Below the pieces are notes generated by a model that worked only from the letters and a program-made list of their open reading frames with translations, was not told where the DNA came from and searched no databases. From Silvania confinis (GTDB taxonomy: Bacteria; Pseudomonadota; Gammaproteobacteria; Enterobacterales; Enterobacteriaceae), in the NCBI RefSeq assembly GCF_025564085.1, contig NZ_JAMGZJ010000070.1:1-64000 (forward strand): a DNA stretch of 64,000 bases, in the 5' to 3' direction. Positions 18,058 through 26,047 of this stretch are shown here, piece after piece; position 1 is the first letter of the stretch, and every line of letters starts with the position of its first letter. The position numbers were made by a program, and so were the translations under genes.

Positions 18058-19059
18058 ATGCACTGGCAACCCTTTCGCGGCACTGCGCCGAGTACCATGA
18101 CCATTCACAGCGCGTCATTTCCTGATGTCAGCGACAGTTGGCCGATGAAAGACGAAGTGACCCGTGAGCTGAACGCCGTTGATAAGGCCTTAAAAGCGGA
18201 CCCGCAGCTAATGCCGCCGATGGTGAAAAAAGACGCCAGCGGCGACGTGACCCTCACCTGCCAGCACAGCTGGTCTGAACAGGCTTTTGCCACCCGTCCG
18301 GCGGTTGTGGCCTGGCGTACCCGGCTGGTGCCGACGGCGCTGGCGCTGTACGCCATCCAGAACCCGCTGGATGAACATCTCCCCGACGGCACCCGAATGG
18401 ACAGCAACAGCCGCCAGTGGTTTATCCACGCCAACGATGCCATCGGCATCCGCTCCCGCGCGCGGGTGCTGGCGGTGCTGGCCGAAAACTATCTGCGTAA
18501 TGATATCGACAACGTCTGGGTCAGCCTCGCCAGCGGGGCAGCGATCCCGGTGCTGGAAGCGCTGCGTAATGCGCATCTGGACGGGCAAAAAGTGCATCTG
18601 ACGCTGGTGGATTACGATCCGGTCTCGCTGCAGTGGGCGAAGAAAATGGTCGTTGCCGAAGGGCTGAAGATCGGCGAGCAGGTGACGATACTGGAACGTA
18701 ATCTGATCCACGCCCTGATCCGCAGTGACGCTCTGGTGCAGGAGCTGGGCGAAGGCCACGTCGAGCTGGTGGATGCGCTGGGGATTTTCGAATATTTCAA
18801 CGACACCGATGCGGTTACATTCCTGAAACACGTTCTGCGGCTGATTAAGCCCGGCGGGGCGATCGTGGTCTCCAATATGCTGACCAGCAGCCCGCAAATC
18901 GATTTTGCCCTGCGCTGCATTGGCTGGACGCCGATCTTCCCACGCACGCTACAGCAGCTGCAGGATATCCATCTCGCGGCGGGCATCGCGGTGGAAAATG
19001 TGACGGTAATCGTGCCGAAAGATGGGGTCTATGCGGTGATGGAGATTCGGGTGGGATGA
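18058..19059 (+). CDS. Class I SAM-dependent methyltransferase, function unknown
   Basis: A 333-residue protein. The Rossmann motif I region is NVWVSLASGAAIPVLEAL, followed by VHLTLVDYDPVSLQWAKK with the ribose-binding acidic residue, and later VELVDALGIFEYFND and LIKPGGAIVVSN. The N-terminal 140 residues have no motif I recognise. GGGAG precedes the ATG. It is 75 bp after blc in the same direction and may be co-transcribed. The substrate is unknown; lipid or small-molecule methylation would fit the neighbour but is only a guess. Confidence 0.75.
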   Translation: MHWQPFRGTAPSTMTIHSASFPDVSDSWPMKDEVTRELNAVDKALKADPQLMPPMVKKDASGDVTLTCQHSWSEQAFATRPAVVAWRTRLVPTALALYAIQNPLDEHLPDGTRMDSNSRQWFIHANDAIGIRSRARVLAVLAENYLRNDIDNVWVSLASGAAIPVLEALRNAHLDGQKVHLTLVDYDPVSLQWAKKMVVAEGLKIGEQVTILERNLIHALIRSDALVQELGEGHVELVDALGIFEYFNDTDAVTFLKHVLRLIKPGGAIVVSNMLTSSPQIDFALRCIGWTPIFPRTLQQLQDIHLAAGIAVENVTVIVPKDGVYAVMEIRVG

Positions 19060-19096
19060 GGGTGAATATCCTTTGCTCACCCTCACCAACGGTGTT

Positions 19097-19291
19097 CTAA
19101 ATTTGAAACGCAACGCGTTTTCCTGTCGGGAGCTCAACATCCAGGCTCAGTTTCCCGCCCATCGCCTCTATGTAGCGTTTAAGCGTCGCGATTTTAAGCT
19201 CATTACCACGCTGTTCAAGTTGAGTGATGGCGGGCTGGCTGATCCCCATTACCTCAGCAACCTGCTTTTGCGACAGATGCCTGCCCCTCAC
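19097..19291 (-). pseudogene. XRE-family antitoxin remnant (HigA-like), N-terminus lost
   Basis: 64 codons encode a helix-turn-helix (SQKQVAEVMGISQPAITQLE) plus the typical tail IATLKRYIEAMGGKLSLDV found in HigA-like antitoxins. Full-length relatives have about 30-40 more N-terminal residues. Here those are missing, and the only start, GTG at 19291, lies inside the end of the LysR gene with no good ribosome-binding site. No toxin gene is next to it. A deletion fusing the LysR gene to the antitoxin explains this; low-level expression as a short regulator remains possible. Confidence 0.65.
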
Positions 19292-20171
19292 AGCACGCTT
19301 TTACCGCCTCATAAAGCAGCCTGACCCCTGCAGATAACTGCTTGCGGTGCGGACAGATCATATTCAGCGGCGCTTTCTCGCCCTCGTAGTCCGTCATTAA
19401 TACCTGCAGCCGACCGGCGCGGACATCTTCTGCGACATCCAGCCAGGATTTGTACGCCACGCCCGCGCCGGAGACCGCCAGGCGGCGGATCACCTCGGCA
19501 TCGTCACTCATCATGGTGCCGCTGACGTTCACGTTTAAGACCTCATCGTGACGGAAAAATGTCCAGCGATCGTGAACGCGCCCGCGCAGGACAAACGTCA
19601 GGGCGTTGAGATGACTTAACGCATCGGGGTGCAGGACGTCACCGTGGCGGGCGACCCACTCGGGAGAGGCAACCAGCACGCGGCGGTTGGCGGGCGCGAT
19701 GGGCAGGGATATATACGACGCATCCTCTGGCGTGCCGTAGCGAAAGGCGATATCGACCGGGTCTTTAAAGACATCGGCTACCTGATCGGAGAAAAAAAGC
19801 CGCAGGCGTAACGCCGGATAGCGCTCACCAAAGGACTGGAATACGGGCAGGAGTAAGTTGCGGCCTAAATCCGACGGAACGGCGATTTGCAGCGTGCCCG
19901 AGATCGCGTCATCCGGGGTGTGGATTTTTTGCATCCCGGCGTGCATCGCATCGAGCATCTGTCGCGCGTAGGGCAACCAGGCCTCGCCCTCGGGCGTCAA
20001 GCGCAGGCTGCGTGTCGAGCGGGCAAAAAGCCGGATTGTCAGGCACGACTCCAGTCGTTTGATTGCAGCGCTCACCTGCGCAGGCTGCACGCCCGCTTCC
20101 CTTGCCGCATCGCTAAAGCTGCTCAGGGCAGACACCCGAACAAACAGCACCAGGTCCTCAAGCCGAAACAT
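19254..20171 (-). CDS. LysR-family transcriptional regulator
   Basis: A 305-residue regulator with an N-terminal winged helix (MFRLEDLVLFVRVSALSSFSDAARE, AQVSAAIKRLE) and a substrate-binding domain. It is divergent from the quinone oxidoreductase gene, the normal arrangement for a LysR and its target. The last residues (CCEGQASVAKAGC) are read from the antitoxin remnant in another frame, so the native C-terminus was probably replaced. The gene may still work, since LysR C-termini tolerate change. Confidence 0.88.
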   Translation of the reverse strand: MFRLEDLVLFVRVSALSSFSDAAREAGVQPAQVSAAIKRLESCLTIRLFARSTRSLRLTPEGEAWLPYARQMLDAMHAGMQKIHTPDDAISGTLQIAVPSDLGRNLLLPVFQSFGERYPALRLRLFFSDQVADVFKDPVDIAFRYGTPEDASYISLPIAPANRRVLVASPEWVARHGDVLHPDALSHLNALTFVLRGRVHDRWTFFRHDEVLNVNVSGTMMSDDAEVIRRLAVSGAGVAYKSWLDVAEDVRAGRLQVLMTDYEGEKAPLNMICPHRKQLSAGVRLLYEAVKACCEGQASVAKAGC

Positions 20172-20282
20172 TTTATTCTCCCGAGTATAAGTCTTATCGC
20201 CGCGAGGCTATTTTTCCTGCGACGGCCGCCGTTTACCATCAAATTATTGCGATACATCCAACGAATTAACGCCGGAGAAAGT

Positions 20283-21284
20283 ATGAAAGCCATTGCCATT
20301 ACCCGTTCTGCCCCGCAAAACATCGACTTCCTGCAGGAGATCGACCTGCCGCAGCCCGTGGCGACCGGTCACGATCTACTGATCAATGTCAAAGCGATCT
20401 CCGTTAACCCGGTGGACACCAAAGTCCGGGCTGGTTTTCAGGGCGAGACGCCGCGCATTCTGGGCTGGGACGCCGTCGGTGTTGTCACGGCGGTGGGCGA
20501 GGCGGTCACCCTGTTCGCGCCAGGGGATGAAGTCTGGTACGCCGGGGCGTTAGGCCGCGCAGGCAGCAACAGCGAATTCCAGCTGGTGGACGAGCGCATT
20601 GTGGCGCTGAAGCCCAAAACGCTGGATAACGCCTCTGCGGCGGCGCTGCCGTTAACGGCGATCACCGCATGGGAAATGCTGTTCGATCGTCTGGGTATCG
20701 AGGAGCAGGGTAACGAAGGCGATACGCTGCTGATTGTCGGTGCCGCGGGCGGCGTCGGGTCGATTCTGGTGCAGCTGGCGCGCAAGCTGACGAAAATGAC
20801 CGTGGTCGGCACGGCATCGCGGCCTGAAAGCCAGCAGTGGGTCCGGGACGCGGGCGCGCATCACGTCATCGATCACAGCAAGCCACTGTCGGAAGAGCTG
20901 GCTGCCATCGGCATTCACGAGGTGACCCACGTCGCCAGCCTGAACAGCACCGAGAGCCATTACGCAGAGATCGTTAAAGCGCTGGCGCCGCAGGGGAAAC
21001 TGGCGCTGATTGACGATCCGCAGACGCTGGATGCCCGGCCGCTGAAAGTGAAAAGCATCTCGCTGCACTGGGAATTTATGTTCACCCGCTCGATGTTTGA
21101 AACCCGCGACATGATCGCCCAGCATCAGCTGCTGACGCGCGTGGCCGGGCTGATTGACGACAAGGTCATCACCACCACGCTGGGTGAGCATTACGGCGCG
21201 ATCAACGCGGCTAACCTGCAGAAAGCCCACGCGCAGCTCGAAACCGGGCGTGCGGTCGGCAAGATTGTGCTGGAAGGATTCTGA
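20283..21284 (+). CDS. Zinc-type alcohol dehydrogenase-like quinone oxidoreductase
   Basis: A 333-residue MDR-superfamily NADPH-dependent oxidoreductase. The N-terminal GroES-like domain (NVKAISVNPVDTKVRAGF, ILGWDAVGVVTAVGE) is followed by the Rossmann nucleotide motif LLIVGAAGGVGSILVQLA near residues 150-167. The catalytic zinc cysteines of true alcohol dehydrogenases are not apparent. The start at 20283 has GGAGAAAG ahead; the frame is open much farther upstream across the LysR gene. It is divergent from LysR, and the ABM-domain gene follows within 1 bp, so reactive quinone or aldehyde handling is plausible. Confidence 0.88.
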   Translation: MKAIAITRSAPQNIDFLQEIDLPQPVATGHDLLINVKAISVNPVDTKVRAGFQGETPRILGWDAVGVVTAVGEAVTLFAPGDEVWYAGALGRAGSNSEFQLVDERIVALKPKTLDNASAAALPLTAITAWEMLFDRLGIEEQGNEGDTLLIVGAAGGVGSILVQLARKLTKMTVVGTASRPESQQWVRDAGAHHVIDHSKPLSEELAAIGIHEVTHVASLNSTESHYAEIVKALAPQGKLALIDDPQTLDARPLKVKSISLHWEFMFTRSMFETRDMIAQHQLLTRVAGLIDDKVITTTLGEHYGAINAANLQKAHAQLETGRAVGKIVLEGF

Positions 21285-21285
21285 G

Positions 21286-21591
21286 ATGGAATCGACTGAC
21301 ATCATCTCCATTATTGCGGTGCTGAAAGCCAAACCCGGAAAGACGCAAGCGCTGAAAACCGCCTTACAGGGGCTGCTGCTCCCCACCCGACAGGAGCCCG
21401 GCAACGTGGAGTATCAGCTTTTTCAGCTGCGCGACACGCCAGACTGTTTTTATGTCCGGGAGTCGTGGCGCGGACAGCAGGGGCTGGAGGCACACATTGC
21501 GCTGCCGCATTTCCAGGACTTTATCCTGCAAATGGATGACCTGCTGGCGGAGCCGCTGCGCCTGGATTACCTGACACCGGTGGAGCCTTAA
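21286..21591 (+). CDS. Antibiotic-biosynthesis-monooxygenase (ABM)-domain protein
   Basis: A 101-residue ferredoxin-like ABM-domain protein, like YgiN/quinol monooxygenases. The pattern is ISIIAVLKAKPGKTQALK ... PGNVEYQLFQ ... FYVRESWRGQQGLEAHIALPHF. It starts one base after the stop of the oxidoreductase gene (TGAGATG), so the two are translationally linked. An oxidoreductase and an ABM protein under LysR control often handle quinones, as in the E. coli MdaB-YgiN pair. This is inference. Confidence 0.85.
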   Translation: MESTDIISIIAVLKAKPGKTQALKTALQGLLLPTRQEPGNVEYQLFQLRDTPDCFYVRESWRGQQGLEAHIALPHFQDFILQMDDLLAEPLRLDYLTPVEP

Positions 21592-21614
21592 TAGCGTAAG
21601 CTCGTCGCAATTCT

Positions 21615-21641
21615 AAAATGGCAGGTAACCCCTGCCATTTT
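21615..21641 (+). terminator. Terminator after the oxidoreductase/ABM operon
   Basis: AAAATGGCAGG (21615-21625) and CCTGCCATTTT (21631-21641) form a perfect 11-bp stem with a 5-nt loop, ending in TTTT. It closes the oxidoreductase-ABM operon and separates it from the WYL/GTPase operon. Confidence 0.85.
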
Positions 21642-21800
21642 CACACCGCGTTATGCCCCGCTTTTTCACTTGCAGGCTCAGCTTCCCCGACACCACCTGT
21701 CAGTGTATCGCATTACCTTCCAACACCTGAACCGCCAAAATTTTGACTTAAGTTTCCGGCTGTTATGCCGTTAATGCTTACTAAATTCATGGTTAAAGCT

Positions 21801-21847
21801 GAATGCAAAGCAGGTTTCAAAACCTGATTCTGATGGTAAATGCATTC
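21801..21847. promoter_or_regulatory. Nested inverted repeats upstream of the WYL gene
   Basis: An inner near-palindrome, CAGGTTTCAAAACCTG (21811-21826; 7-bp arms, 2-bp spacer), is enclosed by GAATGCA (21801-21807) and TGCATTC (21841-21847), itself an inverted repeat. A TTGACT at 21743-21748 could be a -35, but no matching -10 is obvious. WYL regulators bind inverted repeats at their own promoter, so this is the likely control site of the GTPase operon. Confidence 0.55.
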
Positions 21848-21870
21848 TGAACTGAGGGATCCAGGACACG

Positions 21871-22794
21871 ATGAAAGAAAGCGTTACGAGCAAGCATTCC
21901 CTGCTTATTGAACGACTCTGCGAAACGTTTGGCGCGCTGTATCAGGGAAATATCATCGATAAAAACTGGTTTTGCGAGCGGTTCGACGTCACCGAGCGCA
22001 CGGCCTATCGCGATTTAGCCCGCCTTTCACATGTGCTGGAAGAGGTCTCTCCCGGGCGATACAAGCTCAGCAAGCACTTGCTCCCGGCCCTGCACGTTGG
22101 ACACCTTGCCGAGTTTGCCAGTTTTACCGGCGTGTCCCATCTGTTTCCGCACAGCGATGGCAGATCGTTACGTAAGCGGATGAAAAGCGCTGATAACCTG
22201 ACGATTCGGGGGGCCAGCAGTCGGGAAAATCGACTCCTCAGCGACCTGATGGACAACCTCGATCGCGCCATTAGTGCGCTCAAGACCGTCACCTTTTCCT
22301 ATCGGGGTAAATCGCGCGTGGTGCAGCCGTATCGGCTGATCAACCATTATGGCTTGTGGTATCTGGCTGGGGTTGAAGCGGGGCGGTTGAAGGCCTTTGA
22401 GCTGGCGCGCATTACCCGTTTTAACCTGTCCGACGTCCACTTTTATGCTGATGATGCCGTACGGGAAGAGCTGGACACCACCACGGGGATCCACTTTGGC
22501 GCACGTATCGACGCCACCCTGTGGGTGTCGGCCCATGCCGCGCAATATGTCACCCGCCGGGCGCTGTTCCCCAGCCAGCACATTGTGCAAACGCACCCGG
22601 ATGGCAGCCTGACGCTCGCGACTACCAATAACGATAAACACACGCTCTTCCGCTGGCTACGCTACTGGCTCCCCGATATTCGTATTCTCGAACCCGCTTC
22701 GCTGAAAGAGAGTTTTGCCGACGATTTTCTGTCGCGCACGGCGAAAGCCAGTGAAATGAATGATGCGGAGTCGATCAGCTTAATCACTCTATAA
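21871..22794 (+). CDS. WYL-domain transcriptional regulator
   Basis: A 307-residue protein. An N-terminal winged helix (about 12-66: NWFCERFDVTERTAYRDLAR) is followed by a WYL sensor domain (about 135-190: VTFSYRGKSRVVQPYRLINH, YGLWYLAG, ITRF). A WCX-like C-terminal part follows. WYL regulators such as BrxR, CapW and DriD sense nucleic acids or ligands and often control phage-defence operons. It is the first gene of a co-directional operon, 19 bp before the first GTPase. Autoregulation through the nested inverted repeat upstream is likely. The signal is unknown. Confidence 0.88.
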   Translation: MKESVTSKHSLLIERLCETFGALYQGNIIDKNWFCERFDVTERTAYRDLARLSHVLEEVSPGRYKLSKHLLPALHVGHLAEFASFTGVSHLFPHSDGRSLRKRMKSADNLTIRGASSRENRLLSDLMDNLDRAISALKTVTFSYRGKSRVVQPYRLINHYGLWYLAGVEAGRLKAFELARITRFNLSDVHFYADDAVREELDTTTGIHFGARIDATLWVSAHAAQYVTRRALFPSQHIVQTHPDGSLTLATTNNDKHTLFRWLRYWLPDIRILEPASLKESFADDFLSRTAKASEMNDAESISLITL

Positions 22795-22813
22795 CTTGAT
22801 GAGATCTTATTTC

Positions 22814-23647
22814 ATGCTTGATTTAAATACGTCTCTCCACACGCAGTTATTGCTCAAGGCTGATGCTTTACTGGATCAGAACATTACGCCAGGAAAACCC
22901 GTTGTGGCTGCCTGGGGCTTGATGAATGCAGGTAAAAGCTATCTGCTGAATATGCTGACTAACCATATTCAGACCGAATGTTTTTGCACGAATGACATCC
23001 GCGAAACGGCGGAGCTGAAAGAGTTTGAAACGGACGATTTTATTTTCCTCGATACCCCGGGGCTTGATGCGAATAACGCGGATGATTTAATCGCGCTACA
23101 GGGTGCGGCTAAAGCGGATATCGTTTTGTTTGTGCATCAGCCACAGGGTGAACTGGAAAAAATCGAAGTCGATTTTTTAGGCAAACTTAAAGATTCCTTC
23201 GGGCAGTTTGCTGAGCAGAATATTATTTTAGTCCTGAGTAAATCAGATGTAGAAAGCGACACCGGCATCGCGGCGATTGAAAAGCGCATGCTGGAACAGT
23301 GTCGTGACGACCTCGGTTTTACCCCTCGCTGCTATGCCCTTTCCGGCTCGCGTTTTCACGCCGGTGTCATGCAAAAAAAGGACGGTCTGGTCCGTGCCAG
23401 TCACCTTTACGATCTGGCCCAGCATCTGGATGCACTGAATACCGATGCCAGCGCGGTCAAACGTGAGCGCCAGCGGGTGGCTATTGACGAAATCATTGCC
23501 GAATTAACCCAAGCCGAACACGCGATCCAGCAAAAATACGCCCACGCCGAACGCCAAATCCAGCAAGGATTTCAGCCTTTTGATAAGGCGATGAATGACT
23601 TCCGCGCGTGGATGACCCAAACCCTGAATAAATTCCCGGCCGTATAA
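22814..23647 (+). CDS. P-loop GTPase A of the WYL operon
   Basis: A 277-residue GTPase of the TRAFAC/dynamin-like type. G1 is GLMNAGKS (35-42), G3 is DTPG (80-83), G4 is SKSD (142-145) and G5 is probably ALSGSRF. A C-terminal helical part rich in Gln, Glu and Arg (about 220-277) could form a coiled coil. I see no membrane segment. Start: the frame opens at TTG 22796 and ATG 22799, but the ATG at 22814 begins the regular sequence; the choice is uncertain. It is not a named family to me. The gene is in tight order with two more GTPases. Confidence 0.8.
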   Translation: MLDLNTSLHTQLLLKADALLDQNITPGKPVVAAWGLMNAGKSYLLNMLTNHIQTECFCTNDIRETAELKEFETDDFIFLDTPGLDANNADDLIALQGAAKADIVLFVHQPQGELEKIEVDFLGKLKDSFGQFAEQNIILVLSKSDVESDTGIAAIEKRMLEQCRDDLGFTPRCYALSGSRFHAGVMQKKDGLVRASHLYDLAQHLDALNTDASAVKRERQRVAIDEIIAELTQAEHAIQQKYAHAERQIQQGFQPFDKAMNDFRAWMTQTLNKFPAV

Positions 23648-23658
23648 GGAGAGAGAAA

Positions 23659-24195
23659 ATGGCATTACCGTGGTTAATTGGCGCAGCGGTATTAGGCGTC
23701 GGCGCTCTGATCGCAGCGGCATCCAGTGATGATGACAGTTCGAATGGTAACGGCGATGACGAAGAGCGTAAGCGCCGGGAGCGGGCAGAACGTGAGCGTC
23801 GCGAGCGGGAACAGCAGGAAGAACGCAAGTCCATTAAAGCGGCGTTAAAAAGTGAAGGTGCCCGGCGTGCCGCCGACTTTACGCAAACGCTGTCAGGGTG
23901 GGTAGAGGTGAATTATCAAAGCCCGGCGCCGTTTAAAGCTGCCATTCTTCAGACGGGCAAGCAGTACAAACGCGTGGTGGCAGAGCATTTTGTCGACAAG
24001 GAAGAGCTCTCGATGCTGGATAGCAAAACGCGCCAGAACCTCAATGAATTTGAAGCCTGCTATGACGTTACGCTCACCATGACCGACGCCTTCGAGGACG
24101 TTGCTGATGAGATGACGGAATGGGACGTGCAATTGCAGGAATTGCAGGATTATCGCGAGCAGTTTGAACGTATTCGCCAGCATTTAGCTCGCTAA
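23659..24195 (+). CDS. Small membrane-anchored coiled-coil protein of the WYL operon
   Basis: A 178-residue protein of unknown family. The N-terminus is one hydrophobic Gly/Ala-rich segment (LPWLIGAAVLGVGALIAAA, residues 3-21). It is followed by an acidic/Ser linker and a highly charged helix (EERKRRERAERERREREQQE, about 35-54). The rest is predicted helical, ending in WDVQLQELQDYREQFERIRQH. GGAG precedes the ATG. It may anchor or scaffold the GTPases at the membrane. Gaps of 11 and 18 bp to the neighbouring GTPase genes support one transcript. Confidence 0.75.
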   Translation: MALPWLIGAAVLGVGALIAAASSDDDSSNGNGDDEERKRRERAERERREREQQEERKSIKAALKSEGARRAADFTQTLSGWVEVNYQSPAPFKAAILQTGKQYKRVVAEHFVDKEELSMLDSKTRQNLNEFEACYDVTLTMTDAFEDVADEMTEWDVQLQELQDYREQFERIRQHLAR

Positions 24196-24213
24196 GCAGA
24201 CAGGAATAACACC

Positions 24214-26043
24214 ATGAACAACAAGATGCTGCGCGAGGATCTGCTGGCCTCTTTCAACAACCTGCAACAGCAGTTTGACTCCTCGCTGGATGAGGCAAAG
24301 GCGCTGGATACCCGTTTTGCTGCCCACTACCAGCAGTTTAATTCTAACCTGTCTGGCCTTCTGGCTAACGCCCGGGCCCGATTGCCGGACGCCAGCCCAC
24401 TCAGCCAGTCCCTGAAAGGGTTTATCTCCGGGCTGGAAAAACTGGATAGCGACTGGAAAGCCAGCCTGGAAAACCAGAATAAAGGGCTGAGTTTTCGCAA
24501 AAATTTTGAGGACTCTCTGCTGGTCTATGTCTATGGCAAGGTGAAGTCGGGGAAAAGTTCGCTGGGCAATTATATGGCCTGGGGATATACCGATCCGACC
24601 TGCGAGCAGCAGCAGGACGACATCACGCTGAAGTATGAATCCCATGACAATACTGACGCGGAAAACGGCGATGCGCACAACGAAGCGGCGCAGCAGGGCA
24701 AATTCCGCGTCGGGGCAACCGAGGCGACCAGCTCGATCCAGAGCTTCCGTCTGCCGGGCCTGACCTGGGTGGATTCGCCTGGCCTGCATTCTGTGCGTTC
24801 ACAAAATGGTGAACTGGCGAGAGAGCATGCCGATCATGCGGACCTGATCCTCTACACCATGAAGTCTGATGCGCCAGGCCGTGCCAGCGATTTGAACGAG
24901 ATCCGCCAGCTGTTTGGTAAAGAAAAAAATATCATGCTGCTGCTCACAGGCAGCGATAAAAAGGAGCATGACTGGGATGACGTCAAAGACGAACCTATTG
25001 AACGCTGCGTGATGAAACCGCTGCAGGATCGCGTGCTGCAGCAGAATTTTGTCAAAGGTGAGCTGCAAAGCAGCGATATTGACGCCAGCCGCGTGGATAT
25101 TTTGTCCATTTCTGCACGCTATGCGGAATTACATGCGGATGATAAGGCCGCGATCCACGATAGCGGCATGGGGCAGTTGTTTGCCCGCCTGCACGATATT
25201 TCTCAGGCGCAGGGCGTGCGGATGAAGCGCGCGGTGCCGATGACCAACTTCAAAAATTTTCTGACCCACTGCCTGACCGGGGTTAAGGCATATCACCAGC
25301 TGACCGGCGAGTTAAACGGTAATCTGACGAAGCTTGAAACAGACCTCGATAAGCGGGTTGTCCCTGCTGTTCGCGTCGCACAATCGGCCATGCGCAGTGC
25401 GATTCAGGCCCGGTTCGACGAGCTGGCAGCCAGCCGTGACGATGAGTATCAGATCAACGCCGCGTTAAAAATGGCGAAGACCCAGTGGGATCGTCAGATG
25501 GCTACGCTGATGGATTCCGCGCTGGACACCATCCTCACGCATGTGATGGCCGATTTTAAAGCGAACGTGACCTCGACCTGGACCTCCTCGTCGCTCTCTC
25601 TGCCGGCCTTCTCGGTTGAAAAAATGACCGAACAAATTCCGGATGGTTACAGCAAAAGCACCCGTGGCCGTAACGGTGGTATGGGCGCGCTGCTCGGTGG
25701 ACTGGCGGGAACGATTCTGGGTGGTCCGTTAGGCACGGCTATCGGAGCCGGGCTGGGCGGGGGACTTGGTTCGATGGTGGGAGACCGCGCTCAGCAAACC
25801 ACACGCACCATTGAGTTTGTGGTGGGCGACAACCTGAACGCGCTGCGAACGGAGGTGCTGGGCCTTTATCACGACGGCATCGAAAAACAGATTACGCACA
25901 ACGTCGAGACGCTGATCAGTGCGTTAGTGGCGGATATGAAAGTGTCCTGTGCCAGCGTAAACGATGAAATTAAGAGCTTTGAGCGGGCGTTAAGCAAGCT
26001 GAAGGAAAGCGCCGAAAAACACTTAAGCCGTGAGGTGAACTAG
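24214..26043 (+). CDS. Large dynamin-like GTPase B of the WYL operon
   Basis: A 609-residue protein. A helical N-terminal region (1-98) precedes a G domain: G1 GKVKSGKS (108-115), a candidate switch I Thr in GATEATSS, G3 DSPG (187-190) and a G4-like TGSD (245-248). A long helical middle follows. A glycine-zipper hydrophobic stretch (about 488-524: GALLGGLAGTILGGPLGTAI and on) could insert in membrane, as the paddle or transmembrane part does in bacterial dynamin-like proteins. The end is a charged helix. The layout fits a membrane-remodelling dynamin. It is distinct from CrfC and is not recognisably LeoA. Confidence 0.8.
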   Translation: MNNKMLREDLLASFNNLQQQFDSSLDEAKALDTRFAAHYQQFNSNLSGLLANARARLPDASPLSQSLKGFISGLEKLDSDWKASLENQNKGLSFRKNFEDSLLVYVYGKVKSGKSSLGNYMAWGYTDPTCEQQQDDITLKYESHDNTDAENGDAHNEAAQQGKFRVGATEATSSIQSFRLPGLTWVDSPGLHSVRSQNGELAREHADHADLILYTMKSDAPGRASDLNEIRQLFGKEKNIMLLLTGSDKKEHDWDDVKDEPIERCVMKPLQDRVLQQNFVKGELQSSDIDASRVDILSISARYAELHADDKAAIHDSGMGQLFARLHDISQAQGVRMKRAVPMTNFKNFLTHCLTGVKAYHQLTGELNGNLTKLETDLDKRVVPAVRVAQSAMRSAIQARFDELAASRDDEYQINAALKMAKTQWDRQMATLMDSALDTILTHVMADFKANVTSTWTSSSLSLPAFSVEKMTEQIPDGYSKSTRGRNGGMGALLGGLAGTILGGPLGTAIGAGLGGGLGSMVGDRAQQTTRTIEFVVGDNLNALRTEVLGLYHDGIEKQITHNVETLISALVADMKVSCASVNDEIKSFERALSKLKESAEKHLSREVN

Positions 26044-26047
26044 CACC

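Noticed and set aside
19058-19084. Hairpin GAGGGTGA...TCACCCTC between the methyltransferase and antitoxin remnant as a terminator
   Set aside because: The stem is clear, but there is no T run and the loop is 11 nt, so it is not listed as a terminator.
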